64,000 nt of DNA from NCBI RefSeq assembly GCF_000372885.1, contig NZ_KB889967.1, positions 124,001-188,000 on the forward strand. The letters run 5' to 3'. Each line of letters opens with the position of its first letter. The first letter of the stretch is position 1. Of this stretch, positions 7,714 through 17,380 are shown one piece after another. The DNA is from Methyloversatilis thermotolerans. GTDB lineage: Bacteria > Pseudomonadota > Gammaproteobacteria > Burkholderiales > Rhodocyclaceae. The position numbers and the translations under genes are program-made. The notes under the pieces are model-generated. The model was not told the origin of the DNA. It saw only the letters and a list, made by a program, of their open reading frames with translations, and searched no databases.

Positions 7714-9186
7714 ATGAATCAAGATCAATTCGAGGCGCTTGCACGCGCCGGCTACAACCGCATCCCCGTGTCGCGCCAGGCCCTGGCCGACCTCGATACG
7801 CCACTGTCCGCCTACCTGAAGCTGGCTGACGCGCCGTATTCCTACCTGCTCGAATCGGTGCAGGGTGGCGAGCGCTGGGGCCGGTATTCCATGCTCGGCC
7901 TGCCGGCGCGCACCCGCATCGTGGTCAGGCGCGAACGGATCGAGGTGCTGTGCGACGACACGGTGATCGAGCGCGCCGAAATGGCCGATCCGCTCGCCTT
8001 CGTGCAGGACTATCTCGGCCGCTTCCGCGTGCCCGACCTGCCGGGACTGCCGCGCTTTTCCGGTGGTCTGGTCGGCTATTTCGGCTATGACGTCGTGCGC
8101 TATGTCGAACGCCGCCTGCACGCCGGCTGGAACAAGGCCGACCCGCTGGGCGTGCCGGACATCCACCTGCTGTTGTCCGACGAACTGGCGGTGTTCGACA
8201 ACCTGTCCGGCCGGCTCACCTTCATCGTCTATGCCGACCCGTCGCAGCCGGATGCGCTGGCGAGTGCCCAGGCGCGGCTGGACGCGCTGGCGGCGCGACT
8301 GAGGTCGCCGCTGCGCGAGCCGGACACGCCGCGCGGCGAATCGGTGGCCGCGGTGTCCGGCTTCGGCCACGACGCGTATTGCGCCGCGGTTGACAAGGCG
8401 AGGCGCTACATCTTCGACGGCGACATCATGCAGGTGGTGCCGTCGCAGCGCATGAGCAAGCCGCTGGCGACCACGCCGATGGCGGTGTACCGCGCGCTGC
8501 GCGCGCTGAATCCGTCGCCCTACATGTACTTCTTCAACCTCGGCGACACCCACATCGTGGGCGCCAGCCCGGAAATCCTCGCGCGGCTGGAAGGCGACAA
8601 GGTGACCGTGCGGCCGATCGCCGGCACCCGCAAACGCGGCGCCACGCCGGACGAGGATCGCGCGCTGGCCGAGGACCTGCTGTCCGACGAGAAGGAGCGC
8701 GCCGAACACATCATGCTGGTGGACCTCGGCCGCAACGACCTCGGTCGCGTCGCCACCACCGGCTCGGTCGAGGTGACCGACCGCATGGTGGTCGAGAAGT
8801 ACTCGCACGTGATGCACATCGTCAGCAATGTCGAGGGTGTGCTCAAGCCCGGCCTGAGCGCGATGGACGTGCTGCGTGCCACCTTCCCGGCGGGTACCGT
8901 GAGCGGCGCACCCAAGGTGCGCGCGATGGAAATCATCGACGAGCTGGAGCCGGTCAAGCGCGGCATCTATTCCGGCGCGGTCGGCTACCTCGGCTTCAAT
9001 GGCGGCATGGACGTTGCGATCGCGCTGCGCACCGCAGTGATCAAGGACGGCCAGTTGCATGCCCAGGCCGGTGGCGGCGTGGTGATGGATTCCACCCCGG
9101 AAGGCGAATGGCAGGAAACGCTGAACAAGGCGCGCGCCGTATTGCGTGCCGCCGAGCTGGCCGAAGCGGGCCTGCAGCCGGGGTGA
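7714..9186 (+). CDS. trpE: Anthranilate synthase component I
   Basis: The 490-residue TrpE converts chorismate to anthranilate using ammonia from TrpG. The N-terminal domain carries the tryptophan-binding [15 protein letters not shown] element, indicating feedback inhibition. The C-terminal chorismate-binding domain has [53 protein letters not shown] and the [20 protein letters not shown] signature. The ATG at 7714 was chosen because homologues begin a few residues before the EF-x-x-L-A-x-x-GYNRIP segment. Unusually, its partner trpG lies 10.9 kb downstream, beyond a repeat block and a malonate operon. Confidence 0.97.
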   Translation: MNQDQFEALARAGYNRIPVSRQALADLDTPLSAYLKLADAPYSYLLESVQGGERWGRYSMLGLPARTRIVVRRERIEVLCDDTVIERAEMADPLAFVQDYLGRFRVPDLPGLPRFSGGLVGYFGYDVVRYVERRLHAGWNKADPLGVPDIHLLLSDELAVFDNLSGRLTFIVYADPSQPDALASAQARLDALAARLRSPLREPDTPRGESVAAVSGFGHDAYCAAVDKARRYIFDGDIMQVVPSQRMSKPLATTPMAVYRALRALNPSPYMYFFNLGDTHIVGASPEILARLEGDKVTVRPIAGTRKRGATPDEDRALAEDLLSDEKERAEHIMLVDLGRNDLGRVATTGSVEVTDRMVVEKYSHVMHIVSNVEGVLKPGLSAMDVLRATFPAGTVSGAPKVRAMEIIDELEPVKRGIYSGAVGYLGFNGGMDVAIALRTAVIKDGQLHAQAGGGVVMDSTPEGEWQETLNKARAVLRAAELAEAGLQPG

Positions 9187-9207
9187 AACCGGCGGTCCGC
9201 ATAAGCC

Positions 9208-9931
9208 CATCGCGGCCAGAGGCCGCTCCCACAAGAGCTTGCCCGGGCCACGAACGGAGCCGTTTGTCAGGTCCCCCAAGCGCGCCCTGACCGCGTGCGA
9301 GCCAGGGTTTCGTGGGAGCGGGCTTGCCCGCGATTGCGGCCTTGAACGAAGCCTGCGGCTCGCTGAGGACGCTGGCCCTCACCCGGCGCTGCGCGCCACC
9401 CTTTCCCGCTGATGCGGGCGAGGGTCACATCGACGACGGTGCCCGACTCCCCTCGCCCACATCAGTGGGAGAGGGGCCAGGGGTGAGGGCGAGCGGGCTT
9501 GCCCCGCGAATACAGCCTCGAACGAAGCCCGCGGCATGCCAATACCGCATCGCGGCCAGAGGCCGCTCCCACAAGAGCTCGCCCGGGCCACGAACGGAGC
9601 CGGTTGTCGGGTCCACCCAAGCGCGCCCTGACCGCGTGCGAGCCAGGGTTTCGTGGGAGCGGGCTTGCCCGCGATTGCGGCCTTGAACGAAGCCTGCGGC
9701 TCGCTGAGGACGCTGGCCCTCACCCGGTGCTGCGCGCCACCCTTTCCCGCGGATGCGGGCGAGGGTCACATCGACGACGGTGCCCGACTCCCCTCTCCCA
9801 CATCAGTGGGAGAGGGGCCAGGGGTGAGGGCGAGCGGGCTTGCCCGTGATGCAACCTCAAACGACGCCGGCGGGCTGCACATGCCGCATCGCGGCCAGAG
9901 GCCGCTCCCACAAGAGCTTGCTGAAACCGGC
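9208..9931 (+). repeat. Tandem 340-bp composite repeat (two full copies and a partial third)
   Basis: Copy one runs 9208-9547 and copy two 9548-9886. A third starts at 9887 and decays after about 40 bp. Each copy contains, in order, CATCGCGGCCAGAGGCCGCT with CCCACAAGAG, GTTTCGTGGGAGCGGGCTTG, a type-B palindrome (CCGCTGATGCGGGCGAGGG), and a second one (CCCACATCAGTGGGAGAGGG). These are the same palindromes as at 2572-2971, in inverse orientation. The copies differ by a few substitutions. No gene lies between trpE and mdcH; open frames here have no family resemblance and repeat with the unit. Confidence 0.9.
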
Positions 9932-10010
9932 ATCGGAGCAGGGCTTCGTGGGCGGGATTGCCTGCGATGCAGCCTTGAACGCGCCTCGCGGCGCGCTGAG
10001 TCCCGGCGGT

Positions 10011-10898
10011 CTAGGCGGCCATCCGGTTGAGCCACTCCACTACTGCGTCATCGCCGCTGAAATCATCGACAGAGCGCACCGGGAGGTCGGGCGCGCGTTC
10101 GCCCAGCATGCGTGCGAGCGCGTTGCAGGGACCGATTTCGAGGGCGACGTCCGGCGCGTATTCGAGCAGGGTGTCCATGCAGGCCGACCAGGCGACCGGA
10201 TGGGCGACCTGGGCCGCAAGGGCGCGCACCGCTGTGGCGGCGTCATGCTGAACATGACCGTCGATGCCGGCGAGCACCGGCACGGTCAGCCGTCCGGACG
10301 CCCATGGCGCGAGCGCTTCGGCCAGTGGCGCCTGTGCGGCGGCGAGCAGCGGGGTGTGCGACGGCGTGCGCACGGCCAGCCGCACGCAGCGCCGCGCGCC
10401 GCGCTCGGGCAGCGCGTGTTCCAGCCCGGACAGCAGTGCGTCGGGCCCGCCGATGACGAAGTGGGTGTCGCCATTGCGGATGGCGATGCTGGCGCCGCTG
10501 CCGTCGAGCGCCGCGCGCAGCGCGGCTTCGGGCATGCCCTGTACCGCGAGCAGGCCGGATGGCTGCGTGGTCGCGGCATCCATCAGTGCGGCCCGGCGCG
10601 CCGCGAGCGCCAGCCAGTCCTGCGTCGGCAGTCCGCGAGCCAGTGCGAAGGCACTCAGCTCGCCCAGCGAATAGCCGGCGAACAGCAGCGGGCGCGGCAG
10701 ACGAGCGGCGAGGCGGTGCCAGCGCAGCGCATGCAGTGCGCTGATGGCCGTCTGCGCCGCGACGTTGTCGCTCAGGTCATCCCCGGTCAGGGTGTCGAGC
10801 GCGGGCAGCATGTGGCGTGTCTGCGCGTCGGCGCGAAGTTCGGACAGATGCTCCGCCGTCTGCCCCCCCTGGCCGCTGAACAGCACGATCAGTCTCAC
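10011..10898 (-). CDS. mdcH: Malonate decarboxylase epsilon subunit (malonyl-CoA:ACP transacylase)
   Basis: The 295-residue protein loads malonyl groups onto the MdcC acyl carrier protein to start the decarboxylation cycle. It is a FabD-type acyltransferase: LFSGQGGQ at residues 6-13, and GYSLGELSAFA with the nucleophile Ser at about 77. The C-terminal ALEIGPCNALARM matches the FabD-like tail. The start is a GTG at 10896-10898 that overlaps the mdcB stop. It is the last gene of the malonate operon; the repeat block starts just past its stop and may hold the terminator. Confidence 0.9.
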   Translation of the reverse strand: MRLIVLFSGQGGQTAEHLSELRADAQTRHMLPALDTLTGDDLSDNVAAQTAISALHALRWHRLAARLPRPLLFAGYSLGELSAFALARGLPTQDWLALAARRAALMDAATTQPSGLLAVQGMPEAALRAALDGSGASIAIRNGDTHFVIGGPDALLSGLEHALPERGARRCVRLAVRTPSHTPLLAAAQAPLAEALAPWASGRLTVPVLAGIDGHVQHDAATAVRALAAQVAHPVAWSACMDTLLEYAPDVALEIGPCNALARMLGERAPDLPVRSVDDFSGDDAVVEWLNRMAA

Positions 10899-11773
10899 GG
10901 GAGGCTGTCCAGTTCGTGCAGGAACAGCGTTACCGCCAGCAGGTCGGCGGCGCCTCCGGGGCTGAGCCGGCGCGCGATGAAGGCGCGGTGCGTCGCCTCC
11001 GCACGCGTCGTCCAGTCGGCCGCGAACACCCCGCCTGCGGCGAGGAAGGCGCGTGCCGCACCTTGCGCGTAGTCGAGTCCGAGCAGACCGCCGCGCCACA
11101 GCAGATTGCTGTCGTCCAGACGCGCGATCAGCACGAACAGCGCCTGCACCGCGGCGCGTGTTTCGCACGCCTTGCCCGGTGCGGCGAGCACCGCGCGCAG
11201 CGTCGGTAGCGCGGCGTCGATGACATCCGGAAAGCCGGCGGCCGCCTGTTCGCGCGCGCCGCTCGTGCCGTGGCGGCGGGCGACGCGCAGGCCGTGGCTG
11301 TCGGCCCGCGGCGCGCCGTCGGCGGGCCGCGCAGCAAGGATGTCGGTGCCCCAGCACTCGGCAACCGTATGCGCGACGCCTGCGCCAGCGATTGCGTATC
11401 CCGAGGCGGCCAGCCGTCCGGCGGCAGCACACAGCAGGCCGAGGTTGAAGATGGCGCCACGGTGCGTGTTGATGCCGCCGGTGGCCGCCAGCATCTGCGC
11501 TTCTGCGGCCAGGCCCAGGCTCTGCAGCGTCGCGAAGCCGGCACCTTCGCCACCCGCGCGCGCGATGTCGCGGAAGTAATGGCGCAGCGCGAACAGGCTG
11601 CGGAAGAAGGTGGACATGTCCATGTCGTCATGGCTGCCGCTATCGACCGGACTGACCAGACCGGGCTTGGGCGCCAGCGCGACTTCGCGGTAGAGGCTGC
11701 GTACCGCGAGCCGGCCGATGCGCTCGCAGTCGATGGCGCCATGTGCCGCGGTGATCCGCGCCGGCGCGTTCAT
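10895..11773 (-). CDS. mdcB: Triphosphoribosyl-dephospho-CoA synthase
   Basis: The 292-residue CitG/MdcB-family enzyme makes the precursor of the malonate decarboxylase prosthetic group from ATP and dephospho-CoA. Family marks are the N-terminal LYREVALAPKPGLVSP, then DSGSHDDMDMSTFF, GINTHRGAIFNLGLLC and the C-terminal DDSNLLWRGG. Length is normal. It overlaps mdcG at its start and mdcH at its stop by 4 bp each. Citrate lyase uses the paralogue CitG, but the surrounding mdc genes settle the name. Confidence 0.92.
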   Translation of the reverse strand: MNAPARITAAHGAIDCERIGRLAVRSLYREVALAPKPGLVSPVDSGSHDDMDMSTFFRSLFALRHYFRDIARAGGEGAGFATLQSLGLAAEAQMLAATGGINTHRGAIFNLGLLCAAAGRLAASGYAIAGAGVAHTVAECWGTDILAARPADGAPRADSHGLRVARRHGTSGAREQAAAGFPDVIDAALPTLRAVLAAPGKACETRAAVQALFVLIARLDDSNLLWRGGLLGLDYAQGAARAFLAAGGVFAADWTTRAEATHRAFIARRLSPGGAADLLAVTLFLHELDSLP

Positions 11774-12429
11774 GCGGCGCGGCTCCGTGCCGGCCACAGG
11801 TCGCCGACGTCGAGCAGCGCAATGCCTTCGTCCGATTTCGCCAGTACGCGACGCGGGGCGTTGCCGTCGAGCGCCGCCGCCAGTTCGCGCCAGGCCACGG
11901 CATGCGCGCCGCAGCGGACTTCGCCGTCCACGCGCATCAGGCTGCCGGCGTTGCGCAGCAGGACGAGCAGTGCGGGCAGGGCAGCGGCATCGTCGAGTTC
12001 GAACAGCAGGTCGATATCGCTGTCGGCGCGCAGACAGGGCTCGCCGCTGAGCCATTGCCACAGCAGCGAACCATAGACGCGCGGCGTGATGCCCAGCGCG
12101 CCGCACTGCAGCGCCAGTGCCCGCATCGGCGCCGCGAACGCCGCAGGCAGCGTGTCGGCCAGCGATGCCAGCGGCGGTGGCGCTGCGCTGCGCAGGATGT
12201 CGGCGCGCGCCGCCACCAGCGATACGCGTCGGCGCGTGCCGATGCCGGGCAGCGTGAGGCCCAGCCGCACGCGGTCGCCTGGCAGCCCGTCGCCGCGCGC
12301 GCACACCAGCGGAAGGCCTGCGGCACGCCAGTGCGCCACTTCGTCCGCCGTGTCGACGCAACAGGGGCCGGGCTCGATCGGCGCCCCGGCCCTCAGCCAG
12401 ACCAGATCGTGACGGCGCAGGCGCTGCAT
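11770..12429 (-). CDS. mdcG: Phosphoribosyl-dephospho-CoA transferase (malonate decarboxylase holo-ACP synthase)
   Basis: The 219-residue nucleotidyltransferase attaches the MdcB product to the acyl carrier subunit MdcC. It has the characteristic GS...DxD signature: RVYGSLLWQW at about 118-127, then DSDIDLLFE with Asp 138 and Asp 140 as metal ligands. The N-terminal RHDLVWL start is common in MdcG. It follows mdcE after 2 bp and overlaps mdcB by 4 bp, so the order mdcE-G-B-H groups the two prosthetic-group enzymes together. Confidence 0.9.
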   Translation of the reverse strand: MQRLRRHDLVWLRAGAPIEPGPCCVDTADEVAHWRAAGLPLVCARGDGLPGDRVRLGLTLPGIGTRRRVSLVAARADILRSAAPPPLASLADTLPAAFAAPMRALALQCGALGITPRVYGSLLWQWLSGEPCLRADSDIDLLFELDDAAALPALLVLLRNAGSLMRVDGEVRCGAHAVAWRELAAALDGNAPRRVLAKSDEGIALLDVGDLWPARSRAA

Positions 12430-12431
12430 GG

Positions 12432-13154
12432 TCAGGTGCCGAGCGGGACGCCGGCCACGCGTTCGGCGACGCTGTGCGCCAGCGTGCGGCCGCCGCGTTC
12501 GCGACCGAGCGCGGCGCGGCTATCCTCGCCACCCGCCTCGTCGATGGCCTGTCGCAATGCTTGGGGCCAGTCGTCGGCGTCCGACCACAGCGCGTGGATG
12601 GCGCCCATGCGCGCGTAGTTGTCGGCGCCCGGCGCGAATACCGGCGAGCTCTGCGCCAGCGCTTCCAGCCGCTCCGGCGCGATCCTGGTCACGCGCGCCA
12701 TCGCGCGCAGATCCATTACCTTCACCTGGGCGTCCGGCAGCGCGCAGATGCGATCGGCCAGCAGGCCGAAGGCGAGGAAGCCGCCACTGACCGCTTCGCC
12801 GTGGATCAGCGTCACCAGCCGGTGACCGCTGCGGCGGGCGAGGTCCACGCAGCGCGCCATGTGGGCGAAATAGCCATTCAGACCCAGCAGCTCTTCGTGG
12901 CGCGACAGCGCCTGACCCTGGGTCGAGGCAATGAACACGATGGGGCGCGGGTCGCCGCTCGTCTGGTCGGCGCGTACCGCGTCGAGCACCGCCTGCGACA
13001 GCTTGAGCGCCATGTCGGTGGTGAGCGCCGCGCGGTCGCGCGTGCCGATCACGTGCACGCGGCCAGCGGATGACTCGGCGTGGCCGGACAGGTTGTGACC
13101 GTCGAAGGCGACCGTGTGGCCGGTCGGGAAGAGGCGGTCGAGCAGGGTGTTCAT
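12432..13154 (-). CDS. mdcE: Malonate decarboxylase gamma subunit
   Basis: The 240-residue crotonase-fold protein forms, with MdcD, the beta/gamma decarboxylase that releases CO2 from malonyl-S-ACP and restores acetyl-S-ACP. It resembles the carboxyltransferase half of acetyl-CoA carboxylases: PIVFIASTQGQALSRHEEL, then HGEAVSGGFLAFGLLADRI, a glycine-rich oxyanion segment. The biotin-independent system is indicated because no biotin carrier is nearby. It overlaps mdcD by 4 bp. Confidence 0.92.
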   Translation of the reverse strand: MNTLLDRLFPTGHTVAFDGHNLSGHAESSAGRVHVIGTRDRAALTTDMALKLSQAVLDAVRADQTSGDPRPIVFIASTQGQALSRHEELLGLNGYFAHMARCVDLARRSGHRLVTLIHGEAVSGGFLAFGLLADRICALPDAQVKVMDLRAMARVTRIAPERLEALAQSSPVFAPGADNYARMGAIHALWSDADDWPQALRQAIDEAGGEDSRAALGRERGGRTLAHSVAERVAGVPLGT

Positions 13155-14059
13155 GCGGCCTCCGTCGGCGAAGGGAGCGAAGCGAGCAAGCGGTTGAAGT
13201 CGGCCGCGTCCAGCATCGGGATGGCGCCGGGGTCGGGCAGGCCGAGCACGCGCCAGATGTCCAGTCCGTCGCGCGCCTCGGCATAGCGCGCCGCGCGCTG
13301 CGCCAGCGCCCGCTGGTCGGCGTCCAGCGCGGCCAGGTCGCGCGCCGGTACCGGCCGCGCGAGCAGCGAACGCGCGGCGTCGCGGAAGGAGGCGATGTCG
13401 TCGTCCACCAGCATCGTCGCGTCACCCAGGCTGCGCCTGAGCTTGCCGCCGGTCACCCGCCACACCAGCGCGCGGTCCTTCGAATCGAATTCATCCACGC
13501 CTTTCACCGTTTCGATCACTTCGGGGCCGGACAGGCCGAGCCGGCCTTCTTCCGACATGACCAGCGCGTCGCACAGGCGGGCGACGATGCCCATGCCGCC
13601 GAAGGCGCCGCATGAGCCGCCGATCAGGCCGTACACCGGGATGCCGTCGGCACGCGCGGCGAGCAGTGCGCGCATCAGTTCGGAAATGGCGATCAGGCCG
13701 GCATTGGCTTCGTGCAGCCGCACGCCGCCGGAATCGATGGCCAGCAGCACCGCCGCCGGCCGTGTGCGGCGGGCGCGCTCGAACAGTCCGCGCAATTTGG
13801 CGCCATGGATTTCGCCGACCGCACCGCCATTGAATGCGCCCTGCTGGGCGCCGACCAGCACCGGCCGGCCATCGAGCGTGGCCTCGCCGACCACGACGCC
13901 GTCGTCGAAGGCGGCCGGCAGGTCGAGCGCCGCCAGATGCGGGCTGGTGAGACGTTCGTGCGCGCCGCACAGTTCGCGGAAGCTGCCGGCGTCGACCAGG
14001 CCGGCGATGCGCGCTCGGGCGTCGGCTTCGAACCAGGAATGTCGGTGCGGGCGGTTCAT
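13151..14059 (-). CDS. mdcD: Malonate decarboxylase beta subunit
   Basis: The 302-residue carboxyltransferase-type subunit carries ERLTSPHLAALD near the N-terminus, GAQQGAFNGGAVGEIHGAKL, the LLAIDSGGVRLHEANAGL segment and YGLIGGSCGAFGGMGI, all typical of MdcD. It catalyses decarboxylation of malonyl-ACP together with MdcE. The start is the ATG at 14057-14059, overlapping the mdcC stop; a longer open frame upstream is the shadow of mdcC. Both ends overlap neighbours by 4 bp, which points to tight translational coupling of complex subunits. Confidence 0.93.
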   Translation of the reverse strand: MNRPHRHSWFEADARARIAGLVDAGSFRELCGAHERLTSPHLAALDLPAAFDDGVVVGEATLDGRPVLVGAQQGAFNGGAVGEIHGAKLRGLFERARRTRPAAVLLAIDSGGVRLHEANAGLIAISELMRALLAARADGIPVYGLIGGSCGAFGGMGIVARLCDALVMSEEGRLGLSGPEVIETVKGVDEFDSKDRALVWRVTGGKLRRSLGDATMLVDDDIASFRDAARSLLARPVPARDLAALDADQRALAQRAARYAEARDGLDIWRVLGLPDPGAIPMLDAADFNRLLASLPSPTEAA

Positions 14060-14370
14060 GCGCGGTCCTCCAGCGCTTCCAGCGCCTGGTCGAGGCGCAG
14101 GCTCACCACGGCCGGTGTCGCGCCGGCGTCGTTGATGGCGAGGGCGAGTCCGCCAGCGGCGTGGCGCGCGACCGCGTCGGTGAGTACGGCCTCCCAGGTG
14201 TCGCGGAAGCCGTGCGCCGAGGTGTTCACTTCGATGTCGCAGCGGTCGGCCGCGCCGCCGCGGCCGACCAGGATTTCGAGGTTGCCGGAGGACACGACGC
14301 CGCACAGCGCGGCGGCCGCGTCGGCACGCGTGCAGGGCACGCTCGGCAGCGAGAGGGTGAAGCGTTCCAT
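14056..14370 (-). CDS. mdcC: Malonate decarboxylase acyl carrier protein (delta subunit)
   Basis: The 104-residue carrier holds the 2'-(5''-triphosphoribosyl)-3'-dephospho-CoA prosthetic group. The GVVSSGNLEILVG segment corresponds to the VVGSGDMEVL site of characterised MdcC proteins, so Ser 28 is the likely attachment residue. GATPAVVSLRLDQALE at the C-terminus is also family-specific. It sits 13 bp after mdcA and overlaps mdcD. Confidence 0.92.
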   Translation of the reverse strand: MERFTLSLPSVPCTRADAAAALCGVVSSGNLEILVGRGGAADRCDIEVNTSAHGFRDTWEAVLTDAVARHAAGGLALAINDAGATPAVVSLRLDQALEALEDRA

Positions 14371-14383
14371 GTCGGGTCTCCGG

Positions 14384-16027
14384 TCACCAGTTGCGGAAGC
14401 GGCGCGGCGGGTCGTACAGGCCGCCGGATGCGCGCACCAGATCCTTGATGCTGCGGGCGGCGAGCAGGTCGCGCGTGGCGTCGCGCTTGTCGATGCCGAT
14501 GTCGTCGGGGCGACGGATGACGCCGCGGTCGCGCAGGTTCTCCACCATGCGTGCGTCGCGCGCGCGGCCCACCGGCGTATAGCCGGCGACGCCGCGTATC
14601 GCCTGTTCGCGTTCGGCGGCGCTGCGGCACAGCAGCAGGTTGGCGATGCCTTCTTCGGTCACGATGTGGGTCACGTCGTCGCCGTGGATCATGATGGGCG
14701 GCAGATCCATGCCCATGTCTTCCATCAGTTGCCAGGCGTCGAGTCGTTCGACGAAGGCCGGCGCCATGTGCTCGCGGAAGGTTTCCACCGTCTGTACCAC
14801 CAGCTTCTGGCCGCGCGTGGCGATGCCGTCACCGGCGCGCTCGCGGCCGGCGCGCAGCCAGGCCGGGCTGGCGTGGCGGCGGCCGCGCGCGTCCGAACCC
14901 ATATTCGGCGCGCCGCCGAAACCGGCGATGCGGCCCAGCGTGGCGGTGGAACTGTTGCCGGCCAGATCGATCTGCAGCGTCGAGCCGATGAACATGTCGC
15001 AGGCGTACAGGCCGGCGGTCTGGCAGAAGGCGCGGTTGGACCGCATGCTGCCGTCGCGGCCGGTGAAGAACACGTCGGAGCGGGCGGCGACATAGTTCTC
15101 CATGCCGACTTCCGAGCCGAAGCTGTGCACCGATTCGACGAAGCCCGCCTCGATCGCCGGGATGAGGGTCGGGTGCGGGTTCAGCGCCCAGTGCTTGCAT
15201 ATCCGGCCGCGCAGGCCCAGCGATTCGGCATAGGTGGGCAGCAGCAGTTCGATCGCCGCGGTATCGAAGCCGATGCCGTGGTTCAGGCGCTGCACGCCGT
15301 ATTCGGCATAGATGCCCTTGATCGCCATCATGGCCATCAGCACCTGGATTTCGGTGATGAGCGACGGGTCGCGGGTGAACAGCGGTTCGATGTAGTTGGG
15401 GCGCGGCGCGACCACGAAGGCGTCGGTCCAGTCGGCCGGGATGTCGACGCGCGGCAGGCGGGCGAGCTTCTCGTTCACCTGGGCGACGACGATGCCGTGG
15501 CGGAAGGCGGTCGCTTCGACGATGGCCGGCGTGTCCTCGGTGTTCGGACCGAGGTAGAGATTGCCGTCGGCGTCCGCCGCCTGCGCCGCGATCAGGCATA
15601 CGTCGGGCGTGAGATCGACGAAATAGCGGCCGAACAGTTCGAGATAGGTGTGGATGGCGCCGATGGCGATGCGCCGCTCCTGTACCAGCCGCGCCAGCCG
15701 GTTGGCCTGCGGGCCGGAGAACGAGAAATCGAGGCGGTTCGCGATGCCGCGCTCGAACACGTCGATGTGCGAGGGCAGTGCCAGAACCGACTGCACCATG
15801 TGCAGGTCGTGCAGGCGCTCGGGAGAGCAGTCGGCCAGCGATTCCGCGAGAAAGTCGGCCTGCTTCTGGTTGTTGCCTTCCAGGCAGACGCGATCGCCCG
15901 GCTCGATAGCGGCTTCCAGTGCGGCGACCATGTCGGCGGCAGCGATTTCGCGGCCGCGGGTGAGCGGCGCGAGCCGTTCCAGCCGGCGCGCCCGGCGCGC
16001 CGCACGTTGGTTCCAGGGCGCACCCAT
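14384..16027 (-). CDS. mdcA: Malonate decarboxylase alpha subunit (acetyl-S-ACP:malonate ACP transferase)
   Basis: The 547-residue protein exchanges the acetyl group on the carrier for malonate. It belongs to the CoA-transferase superfamily and starts MGAPWNQRAARRARRLERL. Recognisable segments are CLEGNNQKQADFLAESL, RRIAIGAIHTYLELFGRYF, YLGPNTEDTPAIVEAT, FGSEVGMENYVAARSDVFF and IAGFGGAPNMGSDARGRRH. The start is the ATG at 16025-16027; the same frame runs on into dctM but has no better start. It is the first mdc gene, 2 bp after dctM. Confidence 0.95.
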   Translation of the reverse strand: MGAPWNQRAARRARRLERLAPLTRGREIAAADMVAALEAAIEPGDRVCLEGNNQKQADFLAESLADCSPERLHDLHMVQSVLALPSHIDVFERGIANRLDFSFSGPQANRLARLVQERRIAIGAIHTYLELFGRYFVDLTPDVCLIAAQAADADGNLYLGPNTEDTPAIVEATAFRHGIVVAQVNEKLARLPRVDIPADWTDAFVVAPRPNYIEPLFTRDPSLITEIQVLMAMMAIKGIYAEYGVQRLNHGIGFDTAAIELLLPTYAESLGLRGRICKHWALNPHPTLIPAIEAGFVESVHSFGSEVGMENYVAARSDVFFTGRDGSMRSNRAFCQTAGLYACDMFIGSTLQIDLAGNSSTATLGRIAGFGGAPNMGSDARGRRHASPAWLRAGRERAGDGIATRGQKLVVQTVETFREHMAPAFVERLDAWQLMEDMGMDLPPIMIHGDDVTHIVTEEGIANLLLCRSAAEREQAIRGVAGYTPVGRARDARMVENLRDRGVIRRPDDIGIDKRDATRDLLAARSIKDLVRASGGLYDPPRRFRNW

Positions 16028-16029
16028 GT

Positions 16030-17379
16030 TCAGCTCCCGTGATAGTGGTTGGGCAGCCACATGGCGATGCCGGGCAGCACGCAGAGCAGGAGCACCGCAA
16101 GCAGCATGAGCCAGATGAAGGGCAGCACCCCTTTCATGATGGCCTTGAGCGGTACGTCCGGCGCGATGCCATTGATGACGAACAGGTTCAGACCCACCGG
16201 CGGTGTAACCAGCCCGGCTTCGAGCATGATGGTCATGATGACGCCGAACCAGATGAGGTCGAAGCCGTGGGCATTGAGCGCGGGCAGGATGATGGGCGTC
16301 ACCATCAGGATGATGGCCACCGGCGGCAGGAAGAAACCGAGCACCAGCAGCAGCGCGCACACCGCGAAGAAGAAGCCCCACTTGCCGATGGGCAGTGTCA
16401 CCAGCCACTGCGCGGCTTCCTGGGTGATGTTCAGATTGCTCATGACCCAGGTGTAGAGGAAGGACATGCCGATGATCATCATGATCATGCAGCTTTCCTT
16501 CACCGTGCCATTGAGGATGATCCGGAGATCGGACCAGCGGTAGCAGCGGTAGATGGCCATCACCATGAGCAGCGAAAAGAAGGCGCCGATGCCGGCCACT
16601 TCCGACGGCGTGGCCCAGCCGCCATACAGCGCAATCATGACGATGGCGATGACGGCGAGGAAGGGCGCGAAGCGCGGCAGCGATTCCAGCCGCTCGGCCC
16701 AGGAGTAGCGCTCTTCCTGCAGCAGCGCGTGCGAGCCGTCTCCGCTGGCGTCAGCGGAAGCGCGTGCCTGTGCCTTTTCCTTCTTGTAGCGCCACATGAC
16801 GTAGAGCGCGAACAGCAGGGTGAGCAGCAGACCCGGTCCCACGCCGGCCATGAACAGCTTGCCGATGGACTGTTCGGTGGCCAGACCGTACAGGATGAGG
16901 GTGAGGCTGGGCGGGATCAGGATGCCCAGCGTGCCGCCGGCGGCGATGAGGCCGGTCGACAGACCGTCCGAGTAGCCGCGTGCCCGCATCTGCGGAATGC
17001 CCGAACTGCCGATCGCCGAGCAGGTGGCCGGACTGGAACCGCACATCGCCGAGAACACCGAGCACGCCAGCGTGTTGGCGACGCCGAGGCCACCCGGCAC
17101 GCGGTAGAGCCAGCGGTTGAGCGAGGCATACAGATCCTCGCCGGCGCGCGACTTGCCGATCGCCGCGCCCATCAGCACGAACAGCGGGATGGTGAGCAAG
17201 GTGAAGTTGTCCAGTTCCGCGTAGATGGTTTCGGTCACCAGCGACACCGACGAGATCGGCATGAAGATGAGCATGAACACCAGCGCGACACCGCCCAGCG
17301 CAAACGCGATCGGCATGCCGGAAAACAGGCCGATGAAGGTGGCTGTCGCGAACAGCAGGGAAAGCGTGAGCATGTCCAT
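16030..17379 (-). CDS. dctM: TRAP transporter large permease (DctM type), probably malonate
   Basis: The 449-residue DctM protein has about 12 hydrophobic segments and the signatures LLTIPLFVLMGAAIGKS, FSAMCGSSPATCSAIGSSGI, AAGGTLGILIPPSLTLILYG and LEAGLVTPPVGLNLFVINGI. It translocates organic acids using the ion gradient. Its position in front of mdcA makes malonate the likely substrate; many other mdc operons use MdcLM instead. It lies 1 bp after dctQ. Confidence 0.92.
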   Translation of the reverse strand: MDMLTLSLLFATATFIGLFSGMPIAFALGGVALVFMLIFMPISSVSLVTETIYAELDNFTLLTIPLFVLMGAAIGKSRAGEDLYASLNRWLYRVPGGLGVANTLACSVFSAMCGSSPATCSAIGSSGIPQMRARGYSDGLSTGLIAAGGTLGILIPPSLTLILYGLATEQSIGKLFMAGVGPGLLLTLLFALYVMWRYKKEKAQARASADASGDGSHALLQEERYSWAERLESLPRFAPFLAVIAIVMIALYGGWATPSEVAGIGAFFSLLMVMAIYRCYRWSDLRIILNGTVKESCMIMMIIGMSFLYTWVMSNLNITQEAAQWLVTLPIGKWGFFFAVCALLLVLGFFLPPVAIILMVTPIILPALNAHGFDLIWFGVIMTIMLEAGLVTPPVGLNLFVINGIAPDVPLKAIMKGVLPFIWLMLLAVLLLCVLPGIAMWLPNHYHGS

Positions 17380-17380
17380 A

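Noticed and set aside
9208-10010. Overlapping open frames in the 340-bp repeats
   Set aside because: They repeat with the unit, are rich in Arg, Pro and Gly, and resemble no family.
14829-16100. 423-codon alternative frame opposite to dctM and mdcA frames
   Set aside because: Composition is Arg-rich and lacks family signatures; mdcA in the other frame is unambiguous.
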